Positions 34,323 through 47,055 of a DNA stretch of 64,000 bases are shown one piece after another. The DNA is from Zygaena filipendulae. Taxonomy: Eukaryota; Arthropoda; Insecta; Lepidoptera; Zygaenidae. Positions within the stretch are counted from its first letter, which is position 1. Every line of letters begins with the position of its first letter. A program made the position numbers and the translations under genes. The stretch is taken from contig OU015650.1 in assembly GCA_907165275.2 (NCBI GenBank), forward strand, positions 6,788,001-6,852,000, in the 5' to 3' direction. Below the pieces are notes generated by a model, which saw only the letters and a list, made by a program, of their open reading frames with translations, was not told the DNA's origin and made no database searches.

Positions 34323-35667
34323 CAACCATTCTCATGGGTGTATTAAAATATTAGATTTAAAATGTAGGTCATATTTTATATCTATTTTCGACAACTGATT
34401 ACAAATGGCCAGTATTTTGCACAATATGGAGGAAAAAATGCGTAGTGGTAGGTCTTCGTCCGACAGTGGTTCGACATAATAAAAACGCGCCGGCGCCGTT
34501 TAAATAGAGACAGTATACTTATGCGATTTAGCTGCAACATATACTATTATGTACCTAAACAGGCCGTGTCTGTATCTGTAAATCCCTACTCCCTACTAAT
34601 ATAATAAATGTGAAAGTAACTCTGTATGTCTGTCGGTCTGTCTGTCAGTTAGTTTGGAGTTAGTTTTGAGGCAAAAACGGCGCAGAATTGACCTAATTTC
34701 AAAAAGAGTGGTGGATTTTTTAAAATAAATGTAATACAAGTGAAAAATAACCATCAGCATCGGTAAAATAAATATTAGAATACGAAAAATCGTAGTGTGA
34801 CTTAAGCACGTATTTCAAGTTCGAGATCGCACGATCGCAAAATGGATTCCAGATTCTAGTTAGAATATGAAAGGTCACAGTTGGCGTCTACAGTAGAGAT
34901 GTAGTTTGAAGCAAGTAGTCTCATCCAATTAAGAGCACGTCCACTGGATTGCTTCCAGCGTTTTTGTAATTGCGCTTCCTCTATTTTTTTCTCTCGACTC
35001 TTGCAATATCGAAATCGTTTTATAGTAACTTATGCGATTGAAACTTTTATAATGATATTGTACTTTTATTTTATTTGAATCATCGTCGGCAAATTAATTT
35101 AATATTTTTTCATATTTATAGATTTATTAGAAGCCCGCTCTCCCGTAGTTTAACTCGTGTTTTGCCCTTTTCACGTTAAGGATTGAATGAACGAAAAATC
35201 CTAAAGAAAAAATGGAATCGATGGACCAGTCAGTAAGGACTCGGGACATGTATACATTTATTTATACAGGGTGAAATTTTCATCGAGGGATATAGGTAGG
35301 CCTACCTCATTTCATGACCTGAATAAATATACCACAACACTTTATAATATACGAAAAATATATATACAGTCAAATAAACATTTATCATTCTCATTTTGAT
35401 TTCTGAGAATCCATTTTTACAAGTACTTTGGCCCGGGTACGACCTTGTCGTACATTGTGTACGTTAAAAAACACCAATTAATTACAGAAAAAAGCCCTAA
35501 CAAAGGATATGGGTTTACGCGGATAAATGACCTTTACATTCGATTTATCGGCACGTAAAAAGGAAATGGACGCTAAATACCTAACTCTCAGTGATTAGGG
35601 TGTTAAATGATCCGTCAGCCCGTCGGCAACTTGTGCAGTCAATGTCATATATATTTTTTATGGATAA
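34323..35667. other. AT-rich DNA with a Helitron 5' scrap
   Basis: At 34590-34660 CCCTACTAATATAATAAATG followed by (TGTC)n marks the 5' end of a broken Helitron-like element. Nothing else is recognised. Confidence 0.45.
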
Positions 35668-35820
35668 CTAGCTGTGCCCCGCGGTTTCACCCACGTGAGT
35701 TTTGGGATCAGGAACCTTTGCGGACGGAGGCAGAACAACATATTCATCACAACCGGACCAATGGTTTCAAAACGCATAGAGAACAGGCATACAAACATAG
35801 ATTTTTTTTTTATAAAGAAG
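35668..35820 (-). mobile_element. Helitron-like element, rearranged
   Basis: A good 3' end (CTAGCTGTGCCCCGCGG) is followed by a body unlike the other copies (GAACCTTTGCGGACGGAGG) and a T/A-rich finish. Confidence 0.55.
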
Positions 35821-36924
35821 AAGAAGATTAAGTAAGTACGTCAAAATTTAGCTCTATCTTTTACTTAGATATTTTTTGACACCAAAATCGAATACTAAAT
35901 ACCTCCCCGTTACACGCTGTATATTGTATTGTTAAAAAATAATGAATGAAACGTCACGTCATAAACACATTAACAATCGAATGAAGTCACTTATGTCGCA
36001 TCTTGATCGTGAATACAAAGATATCTGTGAATGTAGTTACGACATCATGCCGAAAAGTAATTTGGCCAGCTTAGGTTCTTGTGTATTTAATGTTATTGTC
36101 ACATAACGGTACATATACCAGAGTCGATGCGGTGGAACGACAACCTCCGTGAAGATTGTACACTATGCAAATGAGGGAATATTGGAAGTAGCGGTGCCTA
36201 CGTTTACGTTTGGTGCGCTATTGTCACCGCGTACCGATTACAATGCAAACTTATCTGTGTATGTATAGAATATAAAAGACTGACAGACGCTTTGGTTTCA
36301 TGCATGACAAAACGGTATTGTGTCGACCATATTGAAGGTTTCTTGGGTGCAACGTTGGCGCACTTTGCTAATAATCCTATAGTTGCATGCTTATATTATT
36401 ATGTACCTACCAGCTGTTCTCCTCTTGCAGTTTCAACCGTATTTCACCATTTTTAGAAGTGGAATTACCAATTTTCTTTTTTAAACTTGTACTGTTATAC
36501 AATTTATCTTTTCACTTCCTTAGCGATTGAATCCAAAAACTCTCTCGAAGTTGAGAAATGCTCGCTGTGCGTTGCTGCATATAGGTAGGCTCTTTCGTGT
36601 CCATATTCATGGCTTTTTTTTTAAATCTCCTAAATTCAAAAATAAACTTTTGGAACGATATTAAGTTAGTTAATAGATAAATACAATTACTCCAAAGTTG
36701 TGTAAATGCAAAAGATAATCGTGAATGAATTAGTATTGGTGTTGACATTACTTGTACGTGTTTACGTAGAGGTAGACACCGTTACTGAGACGGGTTCGCG
36801 CCAAATCTCTTCATTAAACTGGTTAGAGGTGCGCTGCCTAGCGGTACCTCCCGTTGTTGACTGTTAGCTTATATATAACCACTCTAAGCCGGGATACCAA
36901 ATGTAGGTATATACGAACTTATTC
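35821..36924. other. AT-rich DNA, nothing gene-like
   Basis: A Helitron 3' scrap is at about 36412-36460 (CAGCTGTTCTCCTCTTGCAG). Otherwise no signal. Confidence 0.45.
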
Positions 36925-37239
36925 ACACTAATAATATATAAATAGGTAAACTTTGTAAGTTTGTGGTAAGTTTGGATATAGGGGTAATCTCTGGAACTCC
37001 AGAATCGATTATTAAAAATCACTGATATGAAGCTACAGCACTTATACTCGAGTGCATATTTGCCATTTCGGGGTATTTGTTTACAGTCTGTGACCACAAT
37101 GTCACAACCTCAGGTGAGCTATGGCCAAACACCCAGCCTGTTAACCATTAAAAAAAAACTTTTATCCTGGAACAACGAGTTCCTGCGGGAACACCAAAGC
37201 TCACATATGGATCAAAACCGCAGGGGGAACTGCAGCTAG
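36925..37239 (+). mobile_element. Helitron-like element with internal insertion
   Basis: Starts TTCACACTAATAATATATAA, has GGGGTAATCTCTGGAACTCC, then about 90 unrelated bases, then AAACTTTTATCCTGGAACAA, GAGTTCCTGCGGGAAC and a CTGCAGCTAG end. The open frame 37027-37239 is formed by this element. Confidence 0.6.
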
Positions 37240-40200
37240 TTGTGTTAGGAAACCGTGCTTTAAGAAGTTTTCAGTTTTGTTGTATTCTCAGGTTAGGTAG
37301 GTATAGTGTAATTAAATTACTTAACTGAATCTAACGTCAAAAAATTTGGCTCTGTCCTTGCTGTGTCCGGGTGAGCAAAATGATTTAGCCCAAAAAGTGC
37401 AAAACATGCAACTCCTGACGATTTTATGGATGTGCCAGCGGTGATACTGCCTTGTTGTGGATCCAAGTGGATTAAGGGGCTATATTGACCAATTTCAATG
37501 ATTCAATTTTGAATTGAAAGGTGTTTCTGTGACCGAGACATAATAGGAACCAGAACTGGAGAATGGGACTATTCAACAAACGACATGAAACAACTCACGT
37601 TTAATACAATCGTAGTAAAAAGTACACATTCCAACAGATCCATCCGGAAAAAAAAACCTTATACTCGAGAAAGAGTGTGGTTTGAAAACCACTCTACTCT
37701 AGACTTCCTCTTTGGTTACGAGCAGCTTACGCAGAAACACTTCCGTTTAGTTTCTGTAATTTTTAAGTTTATTTTTCTCATCTGTATTTTCTTTTTTATG
37801 GCAATACCTATAAATAATTTGTATCATTATGATCTGTAAATAAATCTAAGGCCACGCAAACAAAGTAATGAGTAGATATACACGAGCTACTGCAAGTATT
37901 AACTAACAACAATAGCAAATAATATAGGTAACTATGTTTGTAATACAGTACCACTTAAATAGTTATAAGTACCTAAGTCTGGAACTGCAATACCATATTC
38001 ACTCCGAAACAAACATCCATTCAGCATGTAAACCAGCATCGAAATAGATATTAAAATTACTTAAGTATTCAAAGCATTATCCGGAGCTATTATTTGAAAA
38101 CGAATTACCATCCAAAACATCGATGTTAATCTTCATTTGTACGCTGCGGGGGTGCCGGTTGCTTATTTGGATGCGTGCGCCGACGTGTGCTCGGCGGCCG
38201 GAGCCAGCGACGATCGTGGCTGTGAATCGAATGCCAATGTGCAATCTTATATTTAGCACCTATCGCACTTATTACGGGTTACCGTTGAATCAAGTCAAAA
38301 CTGTGTCAGGGCGTCGCCGCTGCACTACATAGGTAAATTATCTAGTGCGATGGGTTTGATGCGGCGGTCGACGTGCCTGCTGATAAAGAGGTGTCAAGTA
38401 CAAATTCCAGGAGGAAGTGAATTTTGTGTCGTATACACTTCACCGTTTTAATCCAGTCATTTGGTAGTTTAACCTGGAAAAATTAGTAATTTTACAGATT
38501 TCGATGTGCTCTTTCCGAATTTCGACTTTGCCACCTCGTATCTATGCCGCGTATTTTAGCGCAATTTTCTTTGATCGCTGTTCCTACGCTATACCGGAAT
38601 TGTGCACTGCATTGCATGTGGATGACATTAGTACTGGGGACATCACGATAAAATGAGAAGTTGAAGAGTAGGTACACGTTGCGGCGCTCGTACGCTAAAA
38701 CTATTGATTTCACAAAAAAATGTTGGTACATAAATAGTAGGAAATTTGCTCTAGTTTACTTTTGTATATTAATATTTTTATCTTACCACAAATGTAAAAG
38801 AAAGAGGTATTTAATGATCCCTAGAATAGCCGTCGCATATACGTCGCATGCATTGGTAACTTGCGCGCTCAATTTTCATGGCATTTTTAACTCACATAAT
38901 ACCTATTGATGGTGTGATATTTCTACATTATTTGAGACGAGAAACAAAAACTGAATACTCTTCTTTAAAAAATAGGGTGTAAGATTAGTAGTTTTTACCA
39001 TATTAGTGTGTGTTTCCACGCCACAAAGCTATGACTTGATGTGTGATCAACCAGAGATTATAGATCTGTATGAATGTAAAGTGCTAATGTATTTTAATAG
39101 AGCCAAACTACTTAGAGTGCCTCTAAGTTTATCTCATTCCTGGAACTGTGATTATAATCCAATTTTCATGCTCCACCGCACAGTAGCCGCACTTGTCTAA
39201 CCAAGATAACTATACGCCTTTATAAATTAAGTCCGTAGCGACACTATCTGAATAATAAACAGGATGTTAGCAAAACCTTGCTCTACCCACCCCAGGACCC
39301 AGTGATTGTTGATTAATGAGTGCTCCGCAAACTTATCAGTTTACATGAATTTCAATATTATACGCTAGAGCTAGATAAATGCGGAAATGTTGGTCACGTA
39401 ACGTGTATTTTATTATTAAGTGGATAACAAATAATTTTACGTTTTTAAACTTCAGGGCTACAACGCAATTTTTTTCAAATGTCGATTTTCTCAACTTTCT
39501 GTAATTTAATTTTAAGCGTATCTCTCCCCGGCTATTATTGAGCAGCACATAGGTACAGCACATAATATATTTTTTTTAATTGAGGGCATTTTCACAAAGG
39601 GGACATTTTCCATTCATTGGTATGTGGTTGTTCTTTTTGAAAAAAGAAGTAGATAGCTATAAAACTCATTACTTAGTAAAAGTGAAGATAAGGGAAGACA
39701 GTTGACAGTAGATAAAGGGACGGTGAAGTTAGCATACAAATTAAATAAATAATGACTCTAGAACAAACACGTTTGTTGTGAACATTAAAATTCAGTAACC
39801 GAGCTATCACGAGTACTATGCTCATTGAAATACCGAGCATATATAGGAAAAAAAACATATCATCGAGTTAAACACAGGTTGCATTCACGTATATTTAGTA
39901 AAATACCTATAAACAAATAATGCAGAACCTTTTGGCGCGGAAATATCGCTTCGATACTAACAGAAGCATTTATCAGGCGTTGGCAGTCGTCCATTTGTAT
40001 CCATCGAAACAAACCCAACAGTAACTAAGTATACCATTCTAGTGGACTGTCTGCCCGTACTCAAGCAAGCGATTTTTTAATATATCTTTTGAAATTACGT
40101 AAAGTAAATAAATTATCAACAAAATAACAGCCTCCAACGTTTCCTAATATACCTATTCTGTATTTTAAGGTATAATCACGGGTATAATCTTCCGTTGAAT

Positions 40201-40840
40201 AAAAACGGTCGATAATCTAGAGGCAAGAAATGAGACGAAGCTAACATATTTATTATTAAAATATAAAAAAATTACTCAATTATTTTTAATAATCTTCACT
40301 TTGTTTTTTTCCTTATTTTTACCTATATATAAAATAAGCGGGCACCTTGTTATTTTATATTTTCCCTAACATGATATACTATAATCTTTTACCTACCATA
40401 TCTTTTTTAAATTATAATATAAGATAATAATATTAATATATTGTTGCTTATTATTCAAATTTTATTTTAATTCAATGAGGCGCTAAATGCAAGATTATCA
40501 ATATCTGCAAAAAAATATGTGCAATAGGCTGTATTTTTTTACATAAAAATTACGAGGACACTTCATTCGCAATATGTGAAACGTCTATTAAATATTAAAC
40601 CACTATTTTCAGGAAAAAAATAGTGGTTCTCGCCCACAGCTAATTCATGGTCCATTTGATATGAGAGAAATCACTACCGTAGGTAGCTAGTAGAAAGATC
40701 ATTATAAAATCTCTGTAAATGAGAGTAATAGTTAACGATTCTCAGCAAAATCAGCACTAGAACAAATTCGGTGTGTCTATTTAGTACTGGGTATGTTATT
40801 ATTAAATCAGCCGGTTGTCTAGTGTAACGTTTGCGTGAAA
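37240..40840. other. AT-rich DNA with GC-richer patches
   Basis: At 37385-37480 one frame reads PDDFMDVPAVILPCCGSKW before a stop, a possible decayed coding relic. At 38130-38330 a CpG-richer patch (GTGCGCCGACGTGTGCTCGG) has no clear exon structure and could be regulatory. A 12-bp hairpin (AACCACTATTTT) is at 40598-40628. No gene is supported. Confidence 0.4.
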
Positions 40841-41060
40841 GCCTTCGGGTGGAGAGGGACGCGGGGCGGCGTGCGGAGGGTATCGTAGTGCTGGCAACCA
40901 ACGTGCGCGCTGCATATTGATGCAAGGCATTAGACCCCAGCGAGGGGATCACTGCTCTGTGCTTGGGACTGACGAGCTCTACGGCTGCTCTACGATACCA
41001 CTTTGTGTTAAACTCGACATACTAACGGCTCGAGGGCTCATGCCGGTTTAACGACCACAA
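40841..41060. promoter_or_regulatory. GC-rich patch of unknown role
   Basis: A local GC/CpG peak (GAGGGACGCGGGGCGGCGTG, ACGTGCGCGC) in AT-rich DNA. No splice donor, TATA box or long frame gives it direction. It may be an enhancer, promoter or repeat. Confidence 0.2.
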
Positions 41061-41655
41061 GTGGAACACAGCCAAGTAATAAAACTTCATGTTTACACAA
41101 CTAGTATGCAAACGCCATTTCGTATTTTAGGTAGGCTGACATAAACATTTAGAAAGGAAAGGTTACGAGTTACGTGGCTAAGTTCATAATAAATGCACAC
41201 GAAACAGTTATCGATAGACAGGTTTTGGAGAACGTATTAACTTTGCCGCGTATTAGCCCCGCTCAGTCAGTCAACGACTACGTCATCGACCATTAATAAT
41301 AATCACAAAGCAGACACATCCACCAAGACATCAAACAAAGATGAACGCTGGAGAAGTACACTACTGAATATCTTAAGCTGGAAACGTATAAAAAATGTAT
41401 CTGTTTTAATTTTAGAATTATTTAGGTTTCTCTTAAAACACTTTCTGTCACTGTCCAGAGCGCGAGACAAACGAACAGCAATTCATTTTATATAATTAAT
41501 TATAAAAAGATAAAATCTATACCTATATCAATTTTACAGTTTGCAAAGATTCATCCAATACTTTTTGTTTTAAAAAGTTTCAATTTATATATAGGTATAT
41601 TATTATGGAATTATTATTATTATTATTCAGTTTCTTCAATATTGATTTAATGCAG

Positions 41656-41739
41656 GATCGCGAGCCGTCTGTAGTCGCACTTGATGCGACCATTGTTCCC
41701 GGAGCGGGAAGGCATATTGTCTACCGGCCAACTGTTTAA
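41656..41739 (+). CDS. Possible short terminal coding exon, unknown protein
   Basis: A pyrimidine-containing tract (CAGTTTCTTCAATATTGATT) leads to an acceptor-like TTTAATGCAG|GAT at 41655/41656. After it one frame stays open for 27 codons (it starts DREPSVVALDATIV and ends RHIVYRPTV) and stops at TAA 41737-41739. The other two forward frames close early. The composition is protein-like and clearly less AT-rich than the flanks. A variant polyadenylation signal ATTAAA follows at 41810-41815, near an A-run. I do not recognise the protein. It could be the last exon of the gene proposed to start near 25.8 kb, of another gene, or a relic of a transposon ORF. The frame is short, so chance is a real possibility. 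Confidence 0.3.
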   Translation, partial: DREPSVVALDATIVPGAGRHIVYRPTV

Positions 41740-42892
41740 TATCATTCAGACCATTGTTGTCAAAAGTTACATGTTGTAAATTGCTGTAGTCTTTTCAGTT
41801 CATTTAGTTATTAAATATTAAAAAAAAACTGCTAACGACTGAATTTCGAAAACAACATTTTAAGATGATGGTCGCTAAAATATTTTTCATCTGTATATAA
41901 ACGTAACTCAATACAAATTAGTGCTTTGTGCAACATTTTGCCATGTGTGTTGAATAATCATTATGAGAATCACGAAACCTTTTATAGCTATTGCTAAATA
42001 AGTTAAGTAAATTATAATTAATAAAGGCATTGATTTTTAATAAAATAGTACTTATATTTAATCGAAGAAGTTTGTTAGCAAAATTGTATAAGTATCATTC
42101 AAACCTGTCCAACATGTACAAAATAATTAGCGCTCTTTGTATTTACATACATAACCGACAGCATGCGTGTTTCAACAAATTTATATTTCAGTTGGCAAAG
42201 TTGATACATACATACATGAATAATAATATGGTCGATTGGGTAAATTCTATATGTCGATATCATAAAAAGTTGTCATCGTGCCACTTTTAAAGCAAAGCAA
42301 GTATCAGGTTTACTACCTACCTACTTTGCCTATTGAAAAATGAAGATTCGCTTTCAAGCCTGTAATTTTATTCGTAGAGGTGTATTCGAGTAGGTAATTC
42401 ATATACCTAGTTATGACTGGTCACTATATCTCGCATTAAAGTTAAAAATATATGTATACTATTCGTGCGTGTTTTGTTCAAGGATTTATGAAGTCCCATT
42501 TAATTACTTGTTTGATTGCGTAATCTAGTGTTAACGAGCGCTGCGAGAGCAAAACCGCGATTAATCAACGTTAAGAACTGTCCTTGATACTAGAAGTTAT
42601 AGTACTTCCAGTCCAATATCAATATTTAAACAATCCACGCAGAATTCAAACGTAGAATTTTTAACAGAAATGCTGTTCTATAAACGTTGGCGAAAACAGT
42701 TGTATACAATGAACAGTTAAGCAAATCTCGCCAACAGTTTATTTTACAGTAGGTATTAAAAAAATGTTTAGGCCTTTGTGTATTGTAAAGACTTTGATCT
42801 TTCGTCGCGACTCTCAACACGAGACTACCGACTGACCCTTTCGTTTACTTTCAAATAAATAATTAAACTCATACAAAAATTGTATTATGTAC
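41740..42892. other. AT-rich DNA, nothing gene-like
   Basis: Short open frames only. Confidence 0.5.
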
Positions 42893-43108
42893 TGTTCCCT
42901 GCGGTTTCATCCGCGTTAATTTCGGAGATCCCGCGGGAATTCCGGGATAAAAGTACCCTTTAACCTTTTTTGTGGCCCTAACAACGTGTATATATACCTA
43001 TGCAGTATAGGTATGCAAAAAATGCAGTTTCACCCCCGTTTTCCCGGAGTTCCTGCGGGAATTCCGGGATAAGGGTACTTTCGCATTTATAATATTAGTA
43101 GGAATTTA
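42893..43108 (-). mobile_element. Helitron-like element with duplicated 3' segment
   Basis: A first CGGTTTCATCCGCGTTAATT ... ATTCCGGGATAAAAGTACCC block is followed at 43025 by a second (CAGTTTCACCCCCGTTTTCC ... GGGATAAGGGTAC) and then the 5' end TTCGCATTTATAATATTAGT. The second block is fused to the 5' end with its body deleted. Confidence 0.65.
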
Positions 43109-44084
43109 GGTATGGCGACCTTTTTTTTTTCTTCTTAAACTTTGATTTGTTTTCGAACTATCAACACTGTAAGTTTTAAATCATAACAAACGGCAAAGAT
43201 GAAAATTAAATAATTGCTGTGTTACACATAAATATTAATTTTTTTTATTAATTTTTCTATTTAAGCTGCAGGATGGCCAAGTTTGTAGGTACCTAGTAGA
43301 TCTCCTCTTAAATAGTCTCGTACCCGTACTCGATGCTGTATTCCATGGTGACATAATGGAGGATAAATGGGACTATACAGTTGATATAATCCATACTGAT
43401 ATAGCGATATAGTCTTTCGAAAATTAAATGTGACGATTTTTACCGACCTCGGCCCTCGACACTAAAGTATGGTTAGCATCCGTGTGTTGCTATTATAATG
43501 GAAATATTTGTAGCCTCATTGTGACTATAAGTAACAGTATTTTTGGCTGATAATGATAATAATGAGATGACACCTCTTTCTCATATTCTTACTATTTTGG
43601 ACACGTTAAATCGTAACAAAGTGAGAATGCTACACGATTATTTGGTTAAATGTTTAGCTGACGTGGGTCGGCGGCTGTTTGTTAGAATTTAAGTTAAAAT
43701 GGAAATGAATATTATACGAAGTGAACACGGAATACCACCAATGTTCGTGAAGTGATTAGATAGTTAGTGTCAAGACTGCGCTTGTCTGTTCGAGGTAAAT
43801 TACTGTCACCTTTTTAGGTCATGATTTGAATCGGTCGGTCACTTTTGGATACGTAGGTATGTATAGGAACTTTCCTATATCTATGAGAACACGTAAAAAG
43901 CTAAAAAAATTCTATTTTTAGTGTTTGACAATTAAGAAATTAACCAAAACGACGTTTTTAACAAATAATATTTAAATGTTGCTGATGTAAACAAAAATAA
44001 TATTGACTAGAGTCTCTCTCTTTCTCTATTAAACTTTGACTTTGACTCTATTTAAACTATCGATATCTTTTTAAATATCTTAAG
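43109..44084. other. AT-rich DNA, nothing gene-like
   Basis: A donor-like GAG|GTAAAT near 43795 follows a slightly GC-richer stretch (43650-43795). The evidence is too weak to call an exon. Confidence 0.4.
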
Positions 44085-44144
44085 ATCAAAGTAGTGCCAC
44101 TCTTTAATAAAACTACATTTATTTAAGAGTGACACTACTTTGAT
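44085..44144. repeat. Short inverted repeat, 24-bp arms
   Basis: ATCAAAGTAGTGCCACTCTT at 44085 onward is complementary to 44121-44144 with one or two mismatches and a 12-base spacer. Probably a minimal MITE or hairpin. Confidence 0.55.
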
Positions 44145-44680
44145 AGCTATAGGCTTCCTAATAGTAAGAACAAGTAAAAATTTCTTATTGGTAAAAATTT
44201 AACTTTTGTCTGGCTATACTTGGAGCACAATTACTACGTCCAATCAAACTTGCACTTTAATTTGCTGTTTACAATTGATTGGTTTCAGGTCAAGCTTTTA
44301 CCCGTGAGTTTTCTATTATATCAATTCACTACAGACTGTTTCAAAACTTGTTTGGCGAATCGAAAAAAAAGTTTGAAACAAAAATACCATAGATAATTGA
44401 GGTACCTATAGTTTTTTAATTTGATCATTTAGAATATTTACACACATTGATTTATGCTAAAACGTGTGGGCTACAGGTATTGTTGATCCAAGGCCACAAG
44501 CATTAAAATCAAATGATCCATCGTTGTTGTCAAGAAAATGTTTGGTGCTTCAATTATTATAATTTACACCATGTTTTTGGGCTATGAGATCATAATATAT
44601 TCATAATAAGATGCTATAAAAAAATCTTATACCGTGGTAGGGTAATGTTTGTTGTTGTTCATTAGATATTTATTTATTTA
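44145..44680. other. AT-rich DNA, nothing gene-like
   Basis: No signal that I can support. Confidence 0.5.
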
Positions 44681-44879
44681 CTAGCTGTGCCCCGCGGTTT
44701 CACCCGCGGTAATTTCGGAGTTCCACCGGGAATTTCAGGATAAAAAGTACCCTATGTCCTTCTCAGTATCCCTGGCAACGTGTATGGCAAATTTCATCCA
44801 AATTCGTTTAGCCGTTTTTGCGTGATTGAGAAACAAACATCCAAACATCCAAACTTTCACATTTATAATATTAGTAGGA
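44681..44879 (-). mobile_element. Helitron-like element, intact ends
   Basis: Starts CTAGCTGTGCCCCGCGG with hairpin CCGCGGTTTCACCCGCGG and ends ACATTTATAATATTAGTAGGA on the plus strand. It contains AAGTACCCTATGTCCTTCTC and GCGTGATTGAGAAACAAAC. It is close to the copy at 22875-23080 in opposite orientation. Confidence 0.85.
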
Positions 44880-44999
44880 TAGTAGGATTAAAAAAATAAA
44901 ATTAGAGAAAAGTCAATAATTAACTGTTATGTAACTAAATGTGAGTTAAATTGTTTGTTTGAAGCTTCCGCGCTTTTAACTATTCAACTAATAATTACG

Positions 45000-45116
45000 A
45001 AATTTTGTACACGTGGGTACAGAGAAAGACGAGTAGATACTCGTTCTCATAAACTAGGTACTTTTACCTTGGAATTTCGGTGGGAACTCCGAAATTTACG
45101 CGAGAAAAACCATAAT
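45000..45116 (+). mobile_element. Helitron-like fragment
   Basis: GAAATTTTGTACACGTGGGT, ACAGAGAAAGACGAG and GGTGGGAACTCCGAAATTTA occur in family order. The 3' end is decayed (GCGAGAAAAACCAT). Confidence 0.45.
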
Positions 45117-45904
45117 GTAATAATAGGTATATACATTTCTATGAATGTAATTTGTTCGAGTATGGTGTGTAGGAATAATGTATGTCAACCTTGATGTCGG
45201 AGGCGCGCAGTCTGCTAGCTCAAGGCTACATGTCAAGAACACTCGACTGACAACAAAATGTCATCATTCAATTAGATACTGACTGTTTATTCTACGAGTT
45301 TATACCTTCTATAAACATTCACGGTACTTACTTTAATTAAAAACGTCACTCCTTTGTAAAATAGCGGTTACACGCTGTAAATACATTGGTGAAACATTTA
45401 AAAGGCTAACGTCTAGCTACGTTAAATGTGAAACTTTACCTATCTATGGACCACAGTTAGTACCTTAAGCAGTAAATTGAAAAAGCTGACAGACGAGAAT
45501 TGCGTTGATGTTTGATGCAAGAACACACCTGCGCAAGAGTATGGGCAGGACTGCCGCCAAGCGGTCTTCCAATCACAATTATTATGTCAAGAACATTCTT
45601 GTAATTACTAAGTAATGCAAGCTTTTATACCATAAATCGCTCAAATACTAGAACACATTTTCCTGTTATAAGTACTTAGTACGCGGCTACTTGAAGTTAT
45701 TCAAGTTTTTTGTAACTATAATTTTCAAAATCTATGCGATAATTCATTAATGATTCACGTGCACAATGATGTTGCATACCTAATAGTAAAACAGCTTCTA
45801 TTAGTTATCGACATGAAGCCATTTAGTAAAACAATTTGTTTTAATAGTCTTAAAATTAAAATTTTATACCTATACCTACACAGGTACATCTTTATGCCTA
45901 CTAT
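45117..45904. other. AT-rich DNA, nothing gene-like
   Basis: No coding or repeat signal that I can support. Confidence 0.45.
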
Positions 45905-45987
45905 GTATTATATGTAAGTGCGAATTTGAGTTTATTTGTTTGTTTGTTTGTTACGCTTCCGCGAGTAAAACCGCGGAAAACAGCTAG
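45905..45987 (+). mobile_element. Helitron-like element with body deleted
   Basis: A 5' part (GTGCGAATTTGAGTTTATTT, (GTTT)n, GTTACGCTTCCGCG) is joined directly to the 3' hairpin and ACAGCTAG. Only about 83 bp remain. Confidence 0.6.
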
Positions 45988-46379
45988 TACCTACCTAAAA
46001 AAAGGGAAGGCAACAGAGATAATAATATTCATCAATAGAAACGTTTTATACATATACATACATAATATTTATTCAGGAGAAAACAACACAGCACAAAAAA
46101 CGCAATTTTAAGATCCACACAGGAAAAAAGCTGTTCGAAATTCAACTAAAGTTATAGAAGGGCAATCAAGCTTGTACTTGCGTTTAAATTCGATTTAAAC
46201 CTGGGCGTTTACGGGCTTTTATCAGGTTAAAACCGGGTTGACTGCCCATGCATCTATATCTATAGTAGATGAAGTCTCATAACCATTATATTTATAACAG
46301 CATACAAAACTGCAGGTCTAATCACAGAACCGTTTTAATTGGAGCAGCAACAATGTAAATAGTGTTCAACAATTGCATG

Positions 46380-46470
46380 GGCACGGGCGCCGATATCGGA
46401 TTGATTTAGCGGTGCGTGAGCGCACGGTGCTGTGAAATCGCCAGTGGCCGCGCCGATCTAAACTGTGTTA
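46380..46470. promoter_or_regulatory. Short GC-rich patch of unknown role
   Basis: GGGCACGGGCGCCGATATCG and GCGTGAGCGCACGG stand out from AT-rich flanks. No orientation or exon evidence. Confidence 0.15.
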
Positions 46471-46554
46471 TGCGATCTTGTGCACATAATTCATTGAACC
46501 CACTAAGCACTAGCCAATACATTTAATTCATTCCCCCATTTTGCTACTGATATG

Positions 46555-46733
46555 ATAGGTATGTTTGGATGTTTGTTACTCAATCACGCAAAAACGGCTG
46601 AACGGATTTGGATGAAATTTGGCGCGCACGTTTTCAGGGGTACAGAGAAGGACATAGGGTACTTTTTATCCAGGAATGCCCGCGGGAACTCCGAAATTAC
46701 CGTGGGTGGGAAACCGCGAGGCAAATTATAAAT
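46555..46733 (+). mobile_element. Helitron-like element, 5' and 3' termini damaged
   Basis: GGATGTTTGTTACTCAATCA, GAACGGATTTGGATGAAATT, GGGGTACAGAGAAGGACATA, CCCGCGGGAACTCCGAAATT and a GTGGGTGGGAAACCGCGAGG hairpin are all present. The TAATATTATAAAT start and CTAG end are missing. Confidence 0.75.
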
Positions 46734-46904
46734 ATTGTAATAGAGATCCAGATGCAATTCTCAATAAGATGCATATTATGTTGTCACCAAGAAAAGGTGT
46801 CCGATGTCCAATAGACATTAATGTTTCATTCGCAATTTTATCCTTGCAAGTAATATGAGCCTTACCAGCTCTCTGAATTCATGTTGCCGTGTCTACTATT
46901 GGGT

Positions 46905-47055
46905 ACCACTCGAAACCCAATGTCCTTCCCTGTATTCCTGACAACATAATTATGCAAAATTTCATGATGATCCTCTGAACCGTTGAGACGTGAAAGCGTA
47001 ACAAACAAACAAACAAACTCACTTTCGCATTTATGTATATAACAGTAAGGATTAA
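46905..47055 (-). mobile_element. Helitron-like element, 3' end lost
   Basis: AATGTCCTTCCCTGTATTCC, AAAATTTCATGATGATCC, CGTGAAAGCGTAACAAACAA and CACTTTCGCATTTATG occur in order. Confidence 0.65.

Noticed and set aside
43255..43310. Acceptor-like pyrimidine tract followed by GATGGCCAAG, possible start-codon exon
   Set aside because: The frame stops after seven codons. A 17-base microexon ending at GTAG|GTACCT would be needed, which is too speculative.
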